In this document: one piece after another, positions 49,146-62,839 of the stretch
How the letters are laid out: each line of letters opens with the position of its first letter
Position numbering within the stretch: the first letter of the stretch is position 1
Source of the DNA: Apteryx mantelli
Taxonomy: Eukaryota; Chordata; Aves; Apterygiformes; Apterygidae
DNA length: 64,000 nucleotides
Assembly (NCBI RefSeq): GCF_036417845.1
Contig: NC_089981.1
Coordinates: forward strand, 24,448,001-24,512,000
Reading direction: 5' to 3'
Translations under genes and position numbers: made by a program
The notes under the pieces: generated by a model
What the model was told of the DNA's origin: nothing
Databases searched by the model: none
The model's input: only the letters and a program-made list of their open reading frames with translations

Positions 49146-52100
49146 GCAGCTAGGTGTGGATATATGGGAGTTACTAGCTGAAAGTGTGTGTATGAGCCAT
49201 TGTTCAACAATGGGTAAAAATGTTATGTACTGTCAACTGAAGACTTCTGAGGTGTATATATATTCCACTGTATCCACTCTTTCCCACTTTCCCACATATG
49301 TTTCCAGGAATTTGTCTGCACTGAATTCTGTGGTTGATACGGAGTAGAAAAGGCATGATAAGCTTTTCATCCAATATACTTGCGTCCTGAGTATGAGTGA
49401 ACACCTCATTGGGCTTACTTGCCAAATACTGCAAAGCTACAGTGTTATTTAGTTTATGATGTGGTGACTGTATATCCACAGTGGATTGATTGTACATGTG
49501 CTTTATGCATCTCTAAGAATTCTGATTACTGGTTAGTAACCTCTTTTCCGTTCTGTGCAAATACTTTTTTTTTGGGGGGGGGTGTCACAAATGCATATCT
49601 CAGGTATTTTTTAAAGCCTTTTAATTGTTGGGTTTTTTTTTTACTTACTATACAAACGTCACTTTTTTTAATATATAATTGGATCATAACTTTTTATTAA
49701 TTCCTCCTTCCCACCCTAATATTTTACAGGTGCTTTTAACCAGTGGTTCTCTAAATTGAATAGATTCTTTAATCAATGAAATCTTAGGAAGACAAACACA
49801 AAAGTCTCATCCAGGTGCTTTGTTTTTGTTCTGGTTCTTTATCAGGTAAATTTCTGTGATGTTTCACCTGCAGTAGGCTACATGATGTTCCAGACTGTTT
49901 TTTTTTTTTTTTTTTTAATAATATAGGCGTCTAGATGCTCTCAGACTGTTACTAAGTGCTTTGCAAAAATCTTTGCCATGTAGATAGATCTTTTTCTACA
50001 AATGGTACTCAAGGTGTAAGATTAAAACACAAGTTTTACTCTTGTGGCAGTATAACTGAACTGAAAAATATAAACAGTTATTTAGTCATGTCTCCTGTTT
50101 GCTTTTATCAATGACATCTTCTCTGTTGAAAATGATATTTTATTAGCTCTTTATGTTTCAATTGCCACATGTTTAGATAAAAGTAGAATCAATATAGCTT
50201 TCTTTAAAATCATTTACTTAATGATCCAAAACCCAGTAATAGAGAGGTTGGTCCAATCCATCAATTTCCTTTAGCTGTGAGGTGTACCAGCTGCATCTGG
50301 CTCCAGGACAAATACAGTTTTAGAAGGAAGAAATGAGCAGCAGTCAGGGAAATACAGCCACGTTTATGTTCGGTTGGTTCCCATCTCCCACTTCCTCCTC
50401 CTTTCCTCCCCTCCCCTCTGATTGATAACAAATGTAATGTTATAGATGATGCTTCTGTCTCATTAAAATGACGTTTTCTGTGTGTTCATTGCTATTGCAA
50501 TCCCTGTCTCTTGAACATGCCATGTTAAGCAGACTTAATTGTCATTGTCTTTTATATGGTACCTCTCTTTGCCTGTGCCTTCTCCCCAACTCCTCCAAAA
50601 TCTCCTGAATACTTGAACTCAGCTGTGTGTGGAAGTTGGAATTTTAAACACCAGTGGCTGTGGAACACCACAGCCATAGGAAAATTGTGCAAGTTTGGGA
50701 CAGAAACCAAAGAAAAAAAGTTAATGCAATTGAAGTAAAGTACCCTGTAGGCAGTAAATGATTAAACAGTAAAATTTGGCTGCACCACTGAGATTAGCAC
50801 CTACCTTGTAAAATAAAACTAGTATTGCAGGGCATGCCTTTTAAATAATTAATTTGACCTCTGCTTTGAATAAGTGTTTTCCTATATAGTTAGGAGAGGT
50901 CATGGTGGTGAAAGTAGTTTCTTTATTTTTTTTTCCTTATTTTTCCACTTACCTTATGATAAACATAGGGAAGAATGAAGTGTTTTTACAGGATACTTCT
51001 AGGTCAAGTATTGTTACTGCAGTGTAAGGAAGATGAACAGCTATGGGAAACACAGACAATGTAAGCTCTCATTCCAAAAGTATAAATGTGACTTCTTATA
51101 TTAATGAGCTGAGATAAACAAGTTTAAATGCACAGAATGAAATGGGGGGAAAAATAGCCTAGTCACTAAGGCGGAAGGAATGCCTATAAATTTACTCCTT
51201 TCTTACAACTCCTCTGCATCAGCTGTACTGGCTGCTTTGTATCAGTTTGTTTACAGAAGAGGAGAGGAAGAGACCAGCTCTTTAACACCCCATGGACCTG
51301 GATGAAGCAATGAGATTTACTGGCTGTAGCTTTCTTTCTACTTCACATCACTAAGTTTGATATCAACCTGGCTGGTTTGAAAAGATAAAAAAGCATCTCA
51401 GCTGCTCTTCTAGCCCTAAATGTGAATTATAATTGAGGCTGTGGCTGCTAGAGCAGGCTGGAGAAGGATGTATTAATCATGAAGACAGAGGAATGTATAT
51501 GCAAGCCCTGCCTTTGTGCCAAGCCAGCAGGGCATGAGTTGGTTCTGGCCCAAAAGCTGGACAGCCATGACAATGTGGGGTTGTGCCTCCATTTATCAAG
51601 GCTCTGAGAGGCAGGGTTTATTAGCATAGGTAGTCACTAAGAATTCTAGTTAGTTTTGGGACCAGAGTTGGCACTGAGCCTAACAGAGTTAGTGACTCCA
51701 CCTAACTGGGTAGACATGGCCACTATGAACCATGGTATACACTTCTTGGGCAGGGACCTTCACTACTTTTATATCCCTGCAGCATCTAGTACTATGGGAA
51801 TCTGAAATATGCCGTGGCTCTAAGGTATGGTGACAATACAAATATATAGCCAGTATGTGCTTCTGTGTTTACCTTGCTCTGAAATTGCATTAGTACTTTA
51901 CAACAGTTTGCTTTCTGTACCCCAGAGTGTGTGTTAACACAGTGGCATCAGGGACTGACCAACAACTGTATCACAGATTAGGTTTTATCCTTCCTCCTCC
52001 CTGACTCACAAGATGGAGTTCTAGGGTATTTTGGAGAGGTGTAGTGAATAGAACAATCTTACTGCTCCCTCCCCTGGCATCCAAGTCTAAAATTATTATC

Positions 52101-55100
52101 AGTACTGCCGTGGCTCTATCAAATCACAGTGCTGTTTGATTTACTGGGAAATTGGCACCTCTGTGACAAGTGTTGGAATGTCCCAGTCTGTCCTTGGGGT
52201 GCTGTTGATGTCTTTCACAGCAATAAACCCTCTACCTAAAGTCTTGATCATGGGCAAACACCAGTCAAGTGCACAAATGTGCTTATCGTCTCCTATTAGG
52301 CTGTGCATTCATAAAAAGCAAAGTCATAAAAACCTTCAGTGCTTGGCAATTCCAAAGCTTACTGTTAGAGTTGAAAAGAATTCCAGAAGAACACAGGCTC
52401 CTTATCAATTTTAATTGCTAGGCAGTGGAGAGTTGCTGTTTGTTTAACGTCATTTGGTATTAGCAACTCTGTTCTACGTTGTATTTTAGAGATATGTTTC
52501 TGGCAAGCAATGTTCTGCTGAACATAAATTAAACAAAAATACTTTGTTTTGAAGAAGAATTGAAGTTGAGCAATTGAATTAAATGGGTAAAGAAAGTAAA
52601 ATGTATTCTCAAGGAAACATGGACTGGAGCTGCATGGTGTAATGTTAGGATGTAGAATTTAAGACAGGCTTTTTTATTTTTAACTTCCTTTTTTACCTGA
52701 AGGTATTTAACTAGAAAAAGACCAGGTGCTACTTTATTGTAATCACTTTCTATTGCTGCTGAAACTAAGTTCTGCATTATCTAGCCTTTTTAGATTGTGT
52801 TTCTTTAACGCTGGATTAATATTTCTACTTTTTAAAAAATAAACTGTAATAAAAGTAAATGCTCACTGGGTGGTCCTATGTGCAAGCCACAGACTTGACA
52901 ACAAAATTCATGCCATGTTTAGGGAACCCAGCTAGAGGTAAAGTCACTTTGAACCATTGCTCTACCTTCTTAGATGTTTTTGCTGGCCAGGGATAACTTT
53001 GTATTATTATTTTAGGTCAGCTTGCTGGATTTGAACAGGCACCAAAGTCCACATGGGTCCACAACTGTATCAGTGGAAGCTTTTAGGCATTCAGGTTTTT
53101 GAAATACCACGTGAGCATTTTATATGCAATTAAAACTACTCTTGAGCTCCTTTTAAACAAAGTAGTAATAAGAACCCCCCTTGGGTTGTAGTTTCAAAAT
53201 GACCCTGGAACCATGAATTTCAGATGCGGAAAAAATGTGTATGGGGGAACATTTTGACTGCTGTAGAAGAGTGTTTATTTGCTATGTTGAAGTTCTTTGC
53301 CTCTTGGAACTCCCTACTGTTTGAAGAATTGCTGTCTTCTAGAAAACATCCTGTCTTGATTGAAAATTTCCACTCTTCTGCTTTGACTTACCTGACATCA
53401 TTAATATTACTGTAGTGGTACACACATAGGCACAGTTGTAAGGTAAATGAGATGACAAATGAGTGAAATTGTATCCAGATAATACTTTGTTTCTAATGTT
53501 TTGAATTCAAAAAGACAAATTTATTTAGTCGCTTAAACTGGATATTTCAATTCTCAAAACACCTTTACTGTGCAAGAAGATCATTCAAATGTATTTGTCT
53601 TCAAATGGACACGTTAGAAATTTGAGTCCCATATTGTATAAAAAATATAATTGATATTATGTACTTTTGAACATTCACTTAAAGAAAAAAAAAAAACAAC
53701 TCAGCTATCCTAGAGCTCTGTGGTCAAGACAATATTCAGGTGAAGATGGAGTGTGGGAGAGAATAGAATTTACATACTTATATATACATATGTATGCAAA
53801 TGCATATAAAAATATATCTGGTCTACAATAGTTATTTTTATTTGATTTTTTTATTTGATTTTTACTACTTGCTGTATGGTTGCATAATTGGAAAAGTTTT
53901 GAGCTGTTGCTTGCTGCTCCCCCACTATTGCCTCTGTAGCACTCGTTTTGTTTTAAAAGAATTTTGTATGCATTTCTGAAAGATGCTTTATGACAGTTGC
54001 CAAGGAGGCAGATTGACAGCTGATCAGGAGTAGCTGCAATGGAAGCCACTTCTTGGATCTCAGCCTTACCCCTTAAATAGCATGTGTGTACCAGAGGAAT
54101 CAGTGTGGCATGTAGGTGGGATTTTCACACATGACTAGAGAAGATACGTTGGAACCTCCCTTGCTGGCTTGAAATGAGAGCTTCCTTCCCTCAGTCTCTT
54201 TAGCAGCTTTGAAAAATCTTTAAGTGCTTGGCCAGAAATAACCAATTCTAGTAGTGTGAGTGTGGCTAAAGCTGTTTGCATTTAATGCATTATCCCTTTT
54301 GTTGAAATGGTTAAGGAGTTGATTGTTTAGATGGGCAATTTGTTTGTAACTGTCTATTGCTGAAAGACATGTAGAGAATTGGGGGACGGTGAAGAAAATA
54401 ATGGGTATAACAGTCCTGTTGGCACTCAAAAGAGATGATAATAAGGACATCTTTATTTTGGTGCCCCGCATGTACAGAAGAGGTGCTGCTATTACCTCTC
54501 CTATAAATATATATGCCTGTTAATATGCTATTTCAGTGTTTGGTATTTGACATAGCATACAAACATAACTTATTTATTTCCTTTCTTTGTATGTATATAT
54601 GTTGTCATTTGTCATTCTGTCTTTCTCTTCTTTTTCCTTCAGCATCTTTTTCTGATGCTTTGTGTGTCTCTCTCACCTTTGTTGGACTCTTGGAGGGCAG
54701 TTGCATATTGGATGAGAAAACGTGTAAGTGGGGAGCTAGAACAGTTGTTTACTTACTATGTTGAAATCTTTCCACACTTTAAGTGGAAGGAAACTACTTT
54801 TCCTTGTGACTGCTAGTTGCCAGGATGTTTTTTTTTTCCCCCTGCATCAGGAATTTTATACTTGAAGCTGCCTTAGGTTATGAAATGCTAAACTATTGAT
54901 GTCTCTTTAGTTAGCTTATGGTGAAGAACACTCCTACTGAAATAATATATAGCCAAGCTATTGCTGTCTGTCTGTACCGCTGCTAAGTTAAACAGAGGCA
55001 GGAGGTGGACAGTCAATCAGTCAGTGTTCAAATGGTCCCTAGTTCAGGTCTGTTAGTTCGCAGCTCTCTGGCGGCACTGCTATGCTGCCTTCTTTGCTAA

Positions 55101-56094
55101 AAGGGATGGGAGAAGAGGAAATAAAACAGGTGTGTATATTTTTTTAACTTCCCTCTTCATTTTCTTTAGTTGCTTCCTCATGTTTGTTAGCTTTTATTTT
55201 TCTAACATTGAATAGCAAATGTTTGCCCTTTCTGAGCTTTCACAATTCTAGTCAGGGAATGGATTTGCATTTTTGTTTGAAGCAAGCAGTTCCTGTTACT
55301 CATAAAACAGGAGCTGCTTTTTAATAAAGGTGCAGGATGTCTGATATGTAATTACTACACAAGTAACAAGTACAGCAATTCTGTAGTGTCAACACCTTGG
55401 CAACCAAGTAATTTCTGAACTGCTCATAAAGTCTGTGTCCAATTGAATGATGAAGAGCAGACTTCAATGTCTAATACATGCACTGGCATTTTTTACTAGC
55501 CTCAAGCACAGCTATCTACTGTAAGACTGGGACACATGCAATTCAAAACAGAGTTCGCTTCATGGAAAAGGGTGCCGTGAGCAATCAGAAGATGTTAGTG
55601 GAAAGTGTTTATGGAGGGGACCTTGCCAGGAACCAGCCCAGTGACGCAAAGCCTGTGTCCTGGGGAATGTGGAGTCCTGCAGCCCAACCACCCAACCAGC
55701 GGGTTAGGGGTTCCAGGCTACTGAATACCCAGTTTATAAAGGGCAGTGCAGACCTTCTCCTAAACGTATGTACGTATGTTGTTGTTTAGGACTGCTGTTA
55801 ACTCATGCTCATTTCTGAGTTCTGCTACGGAGTTGCACTTTTATTTTATTTATTTATTTTTTTCTTGGGTATAGTCCAAGCTGGCAAAACTGATTAACTG
55901 TTGTTTTTTTTTTTTTTTTTTAAGAGATTGCCTGTATTTCAGTTTAAGTTCTCCGCTGTAGATGGAACTACTGTGATACAGGATTCCGAAATGTTGAGCC
56001 TTTAAAAAAAAAAAAAAAAAGTCAACCAAGCACAAGCCACTGAGAGAGTACTCAGACACACTTCACCCTCTGAGACCCACTTTCATTTGTTTTC

Positions 56095-56272
56095 TGTCTT
56101 CTTGACCTGCCTGTCTTCTTGACCTGCCTGTCTTCTTGACCTGCCTGTCTTCTTGACCTGCCTGTCTTCTTGACCTGCCTGTCTTCTTGACCTGCCTGTC
56201 TTCTTGACCTGCCTGTCTTCTTGACCTGCCTGTCTTCTTGACCTGCCTGTCTTCTTGACCTGCCTGTCTTCT
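56095..56272 (+). repeat. 17-bp perfect minisatellite (VNTR)
   Basis: The unit TGTCTTCTTGACCTGCC is repeated ten times without a single change (56095-56264), followed by a partial copy TGTCTTCT. Because 17 is not a multiple of 3, a reading frame on the minus strand cycles through all three phases and stays open, giving a repetitive Arg/Gln/Lys-rich peptide that is an artefact. Perfect identity implies recent expansion or ongoing length change. Confidence 0.97.
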
Positions 56273-56848
56273 ATGTGGACTTACCAAAGGTATATCTAAT
56301 CTGTGATTCTGTGATAGGTGTTTTGAGAAAAACAGGACGAGATGGAAAGACAGGAAGAAGTGCAGAGTGAGGAAAGGGGCAGAATACCTGCTAAAGTAGT
56401 TCAGCAGATACAATGTGCGTTCAGTGTCATGACAAAGTTAACCCAATAGGAAGGTTATGAAGTCTAGATATCTTTGTTTTAATAACACTTCAAGCTCTCT
56501 CAAACATTGTTTGTTACTCTTGCACTGCAAAAGGACCAGATATCTGCCTTAACAAACTGTGGGGGTTCTTGTTTACCCCGGTCCTTTATCATCTCTCTCT
56601 GTGTTTTTCCACAGCACAGAAAGCCAGTTTTAGAGTGTGGCTGGAGCGAGGAAGTGGTGTAATAGCTTGGAAAGCCTCCTTGGTGTGTGCTGAAAGGAGT
56701 TCTGCCATGCCTGAAGATTGGTGTCTGCATTCTTTCATAATCCTCCAGCTCTTGAGCCTTTTAAAAGCCACTGTTTTCAGGTGTGTGACTGAGGCTTTTA
56801 TGAATCCGCTATTACAGTATAGTTTTCAAGCAGCTGACAGGAGCCACC

Positions 56849-56876
56849 TTTATGGTAAGTTTAAACTTACCATAAA
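56849..56876. repeat. 28-bp perfect palindrome
   Basis: The left half TTTATGGTAAGTTT is followed directly by its exact reverse complement AAACTTACCATAAA, with no spacer. Centre GTTTAAAC. Both strands carry GGTAAGT, a consensus splice donor. Confidence 0.95.
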
Positions 56877-57522
56877 AAAGAATGAAATTCCCCAAAATCT
56901 AACTAACCCATCTCTCCAAGAAAAATATCCCTCCAAGCCCTCCTATTAAAGTTAAACAAACCCAGAACCTATTGGTGACTTTTGTTTGCACATTCTCCTA
57001 GACCTCTTTAAACACTGTGACCATACAGTACAGTGGTTGTTTATTTTCTTGGTGCTAATTAGGTCCTGTGTATAGGTAGGGCAACATTTCTGTAGGTGTC
57101 TGTATTGTACCAGTGGGCATATGGCTAACTTCTTTCTGAATGGCATAGTTTCCTTAACTCAGCTTGAATTCAGATTTCTAAATTTCTGTTCACTGAAAAA
57201 TATATTTGCATATGCATGCATCTACCTTCCAACTAACTGCAGTGAAGTTCTACTTTATAAGGCTGACAGTCTTCCTCCATCTCTACCTTTATACACATTT
57301 GAAAGCATCCTAAGCTAAAATATACTTTGCTGTCTGCATCAGGCAGCACCTTTAAATCCAAATGGATCTTTCTGCACATTCTTGAACTACTTCAATCAAA
57401 ACTGTAGCGCTCACTCTTAGATTGCTGTAGCACTAGTGAAAAGAGCCTGGACTGAAATCACCTATCAATGGATGAACCTTTTAACTGCTGGTAATATTAC
57501 CGTCAGTTCCTCCTGTGCATGT

Positions 57523-57545
57523 AAAAAAAAAAAAAAAAAAAAAAA
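57523..57545 (+). repeat. Poly-A tract (A23)
   Basis: Twenty-three consecutive A. I found no retrocopy or target-site duplication beside it. Confidence 0.9.
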
Positions 57546-59006
57546 TTGAGTCCCTGTGCAAACCTACCCTTTGCTTTGTTTTAAAGTGCTCTGAAACAAA
57601 AGAGAACAAGGTACTTCCTTTTGGGTCAAACCAAAATGTTTTGGGAACCTAATACACGTATGTTGTATTGTTAAATATTTGGAAAATGTCCCTCTCCCAA
57701 GTTTACTTGCAAACATATCAACTGAGTCAATGACCAGATCCAGAAATCTGCAGTTCTCAAAGCTATATCCTTTGTGGTCCCTGACACAAACGGGGGCCAG
57801 GGAGCCAGGCTGACTAACAGTTCAGTTTCTGGTATGCTTTTGGATCACAAAGCTTCAGGCAGTGATAACAATTGAACTTTAAGTTATTTAATATACTGCA
57901 GGAAGCTGTACTTCTGTATGGGGAGTATTAATACGTTGAGAGTACTGGAAAGATTTTTAATTGATTTCCGAAAACTGTGAGTACAATTTTCATGGCTTAT
58001 TCAATGATTTAGGCAACACATTTCCACTGGCAGTTAGAGAGATATGTGCATATCAGGAGTTTGGAAAACCCCACCCCAAATTACTTAATAGAAAGCCAAC
58101 CAAGCAAAAAGAACAAACCAAAAAACCCCAGTCTCCTAAAACCCCACCTGCATATTCACTGCTTAGCATTACAGCTGATACAGAAAAGTGCCTAAGTGAT
58201 AAAATTACTGATGTTGTCTTTAGTATATAGTACTAAATTTGGAATGTTCTGATATTACCACAAGTTGATTTTTCTTGTCAGGGCTCAAAAAACCATTAAT
58301 GTTGTTGATTTTAATCTTGACAACTAAGATGTTGAAAGTTACCTGTCAGTGCATAATTTGCAAGCTTAATTTATTTTTTCCAATTGTTTGGGGTGATGGG
58401 AAGCAATTAGTTTTAGATCTAGTTTTAGGGTCTACAATTGCTTAGGTGACAAAGTTAGAGGGAGGAGGAGAATTTCTGTTTAATCTAGGCTGAATAGCTG
58501 TTATGTGTTGTTTACATATTTAGAGTTAGAGCATCCTGTTGAGTCTCTTGTAAATACAATAACAGCAAAATAGCTTGCTATTTCTGAAAACTGCCTCAAA
58601 ATGTTGGAAAGCATTGTTGGAATTTTGTCACTAAAGTAACAGCAGACCAGCACCAGCAAAACTCAATTATGCAGTGTTTCATTAGATGACCAAAATTACA
58701 AACCAATAGAAGTGTGTCTTAAGATTCCCCACACCGTGCAAGTGAAAAATTAATTAGTGCTTAATGATTAATTAATACTGTAAGTTGTAATGAGGAACTT
58801 CCATCTTCAGTATTTTGAATTTAACCTCAAAATAAATGCATGCTAATGATATTTGAAGGAAAATTTATTCAACTGCATGAATAAAGTGAAAATCATTCTT
58901 AGGTAAGTTATATGCACGTGTCCTTCTCTGAAGAACTTTTGAGTATGCATGCAAGTTAAATTTTCGTATCTTTCAGCTGCTGAACTAAAAGGCTACAGAA
59001 AAACTT

Positions 59007-59007
59007 G

Positions 59008-59040
<33 letters not shown>

Positions 59041-59058
59041 TATATTTATATATATATT
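59007..59058 (+). repeat. Compound (TA)n(CA)n(TA)n microsatellite
   Basis: About 7 TA steps, 10 CA steps and a further imperfect TA run. Alternating purine-pyrimidine sequence can adopt Z-DNA or cruciform structures. Confidence 0.93.
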
Positions 59059-59433
59059 TGAAACAATTTGGGGGGAGAGTGCAAGTTATCAAATCCTCAT
59101 GGGTTCATGAGAGAAGGGGATGTTAAATGTCTTATTCCCAAGGCAGCCTCACTGTTCTTCAAATCCCTTGTCATCCCTTTTCTGCTGTGATGCCTACAAG
59201 AGGACTTAATGGCACCTGGCAATCCCACAGTTAACTAGCAAATACGTCACTGCCTTTCAGTCCCCTACCTGACTCTCTCAGTTTTGTCTCTTAGACTTCT
59301 GAGCTCTTCAGAGGAGAGAGCATATTTCTATTCTGAGTCTGTCTGTAGAATTTCAGGTTCAGTGGGGTCCCTGTGCTTCGTTATGCCCTCTGTTGTTGCA
59401 AATAATTTGCTATAGTTTGTAAGGTTTTTTTTT

Positions 59434-59446
59434 GGGGGGGGGGGGG
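59434..59446 (+). repeat. G13 run flanked by T-runs
   Basis: T9 then G13 then TTGA and T9. Simple sequence. Confidence 0.85.
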
Positions 59447-61810
59447 TTGATTTTTTTTTCTTTTCCTCCAAATGAAAGCAGCAACAAGATGGTGTATTTG
59501 AAAAGCAGCTACATGACAAATCGATAAATTTTCTTTCAGAGAGACTCTCCTTTCTTCTGCTTGGTGTGAAGTATTTGTTGTTCCGAAGATCCTGTTCATA
59601 ATACCATTTTGATTAACAAACATTATTTCATGTACAAACAAAAACAAAGAGAAGTCTTCATTATCCAACTTGTGTTACGTGTTGATGGCAATATTCCTAC
59701 AGAAATGTGCAAAAAAAAATACAATGGATGCACACAGTAGTCAGACATTACAAGTTTCAGAGGTTCTTTTTTCAGCTTTTTGGTGTACTGGATTCTATGG
59801 GTATTGATTATTTGCACTTCTGTAGTACTAAAAAAATAAGGCAAAAGGTGGCTAGGATAGAATCCTTAAAGCTATTTGCCAGTTCTGAAAAGTAGACTGT
59901 ACTAATAAGCTTGGCACGCGTTTTTTATGGGTGTATCTTATTGTTTCTACATGTGCATTTAATTACCCAGAAGACCTTTAGTTTCCTGCCCTCTCAAGGT
60001 GGGAAACTGCAACAGTTATAACCATCAGTGCAATCTGACATACAAACAGTGACCTTGAATATGTTGGGCTTGCTTCCTTGCCTTATTTGGGAACTGCTGG
60101 TAAAAAGCCATTCAGATAAAACACAAGTTTGAAAGCGGCACCTTAATAACAGGAGCATAGTGGTCTAGGGAGAACAATGTTATGTGTTGCACATTAAATA
60201 TTTATGGTTAATGAGTTAATGTTGCAAATCTCTTGCAGAGGAAACAAAGGCTGTTTGCGTCAAGAGTTTCACTGTTGTGTATTTAAACAGTATTAGGAAG
60301 AAGTCTTTTATGTGAACAATAGCACATGATGATAGGACGGGTTGTTCATCTGCTGTGTGCTCACCTAAACTGAATTGTTATTGAGTGCTATCAACATACT
60401 CAAGAGGAGCAAGGGTGTGTGGCATTCTGCAAATGGACCTGCTGCTGTGTTACACTGCCCTGTGAGTTGGGAGGGCTTCCTTCCCCTGCCCTTTTCTTTA
60501 AGTATGGTTGTGCACTTAGCTGTTTTCCATTTGTATCTGCAAACCCAGAAACCTACTAAAGCTGCCTATATTCAGTGGCATTATCCATAGTTGTTGTCCT
60601 TTTCAATTTGTAACTATGGGATGCCAATGTGTACCTGAGCCCAGTCTTACCTGAGCTACTAAGCAAGCACTTTCTTTGCCACTGATTAATTGTGTAAGAG
60701 GAGTACTCGCTTTCAACAGAATTCCTCAGTTCAGCACTATCTATTTTACTTAGAATCAAATGTGCAATGAAATTAGTTTGAGAAACTGAACGAACAACAG
60801 TACATGAAAGGCAGAGCCAAGACTAACTGAATTATTTTTGATTGCTTACAAGTTCCGTTAATTCCTCAGATATACTGGATGTAGTTTCCAAAGATACCTG
60901 GCAATAAGCATTTCGAGGGTCCCCTTGGACTGTATCTGCATTTTTTTTTTTAACCTGTCCTGAAGACTTCCTAACTCTAAATAATGCAGTTAGAGAGCTA
61001 GTTAAAATTTAAAATGCACTGGAAACTTCCAAACATCCCCTTACTGGACATTCCATTTCTGAAAATTTCTAACTCTCTCTTTCTTTTTGGTTTTAAATTT
61101 ACCAAAACTGGGCAATAAAAATATATTCAATTGGTCACTTTCCCAAACTTGTTCCTTTTGCAGCATTGTCATGGCAGGAGGAAAAAGGGGAATAAGGTGA
61201 GTTAGAAGACCAGAAGATGAAAATTGTTATCAAACCTTTTCCTCAAAATTTTTTTCACCAAAAGCCCATGATACAGATAGGATTTAGATCTTGTAACTTT
61301 TCAGAAAAACGCCCTGAATTTCTCAAGTAGGATTTGGTCACAGTGCATTGTTATATACATCAAAACATGACAGAGGCAGTCACTGGGCGATCACCATTTA
61401 ACAACTTTTGGTTAAGGGAGGTTTTTTTGTGGTGGTTTTGAGGGGTTTTGTTTGGTTTGTTTTATTAGCAGTTGACAGAAAACTGATAATAATTTAAGTG
61501 TGACACTTGCGACAATAGTATGCTAGGCTGATCTTCTCTGGTGTAAGGCTTTTTCCCCTGCATGCTACCTGACAACAGAGTCCATCGTTGTTTACTCTCA
61601 GGGCGCTTGAAAGGCCTGTTGGTTAAAGCACACAATGTTGACTCTCTTTTCTCTGGCCTGCGGTAAGTTTTAATTGTAAGTGTACTTGATGTGTTTCTTT
61701 TATTCCTAAATTATTAGTGTACCAGGAATTGGGGTGGGCTCCCATCAACAAGTGATGCCATTATTGGGGGAAAAAAAAAACAAGCCTTAGGAAATCAATG
61801 CAATTATTTA

Positions 61811-61860
61811 TTCTTTTTTCTTTCTTTTCTTTATTCTTTTTTTCTTTCTTTTCTTTCCCC
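61811..61860 (+). repeat. Pyrimidine mirror-like tract
   Basis: C/T-rich run (nearly pure) made of TTTTC/TTTC motifs, including two copies of a CTTTCTTTTCTTT-like block. It could form triplex (H-) DNA. Confidence 0.75.
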
Positions 61861-62839
61861 ATTCAGGGATTAATAAATACTGTTTTGCAGGGGAAGAACA
61901 GGGGGAGTGACAAATCACTTCCTGCTATATTTGCTTTGGCTGTGTGGACAAAGTTAAAACCACTGTGGCTTTATTTTTATACAAAATCTTACAGACTAAT
62001 TTATGCAAGGATTTCTGTGCTGATGAAAATAAGTCACTTTTCCAACCTCCAAAACTTAGGAAAAGACTAAAGTTTTGTGAGACTCTATTGGCATGATCAG
62101 TCTTGCACCACAAATCTTGCCCATCTTTCATGCTGAGTTTAGAAGGCTCAGAATGCCAGCAGACTTATTCCAGGCAGACAGTCAAGACACTCTTCCTGAA
62201 TGTGCGCTCGTTGATGACCTCTGATTTGAAGGGGGTAGCTCTTGCATCTTTCCCTGTAATTTTTGGTTCACTGAGTTCCTACAAAATACACTGCTGCTGC
62301 TGCTATTCTTCCTATCAGCCCAGAGACACGAAACAACAGGTTTTCACCCATTTGGAAAGAAGTAAATTAAATAAGAATGATTAGAGAAGGATGAGGAGGG
62401 GGATAGCTATCTCAGTGTGGAAAATTTTTGTCATTCACTTAAATCTTCCTCTGAACTATCTCAAACAGAAGGATGTTCAAGTCTATTCTGGGTCTATTCT
62501 TGCTTGCATTTCTTTAGAAAGCAGGCTGTGAACTTTATATCCTGAAGAGTCAATTTCCAGATGGTTTTAGGCAAATGAGTCTTATGATGCAAGGGATTTC
62601 CTTTTTCCTGATCGCTCCATTGTTGGCATCTTGCCCTTGTCTGTGGCTCAGTGGCTATAACTTTTGAGGATGATCTTCCAATAGAGTTTAATAAGGGTGC
62701 TTTCAGTTTATTGTGTCAGTTTTTGCTATAGCTAGTACAGCAAAGCATTGAAAATAGTGATGTAAGCTGTCACTTTCTCAGCTTTAGCTGTTGTGTAGAA
62801 AAAGTCTCTAAAGTTTTTGTTTGGTTGGTTGGTTTTTTT

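Noticed and set aside
56095..56272. CRISPR-like array
   Set aside because: The repeats are directly adjacent with no spacers and the genome is a vertebrate. It is a minisatellite.
56063..56413. 116-codon minus-strand frame with RQAGQEDRQVKKTGRSR repeats
   Set aside because: It arises only because the 17-bp repeat has no stop in any minus-strand phase. No coding evidence is present.
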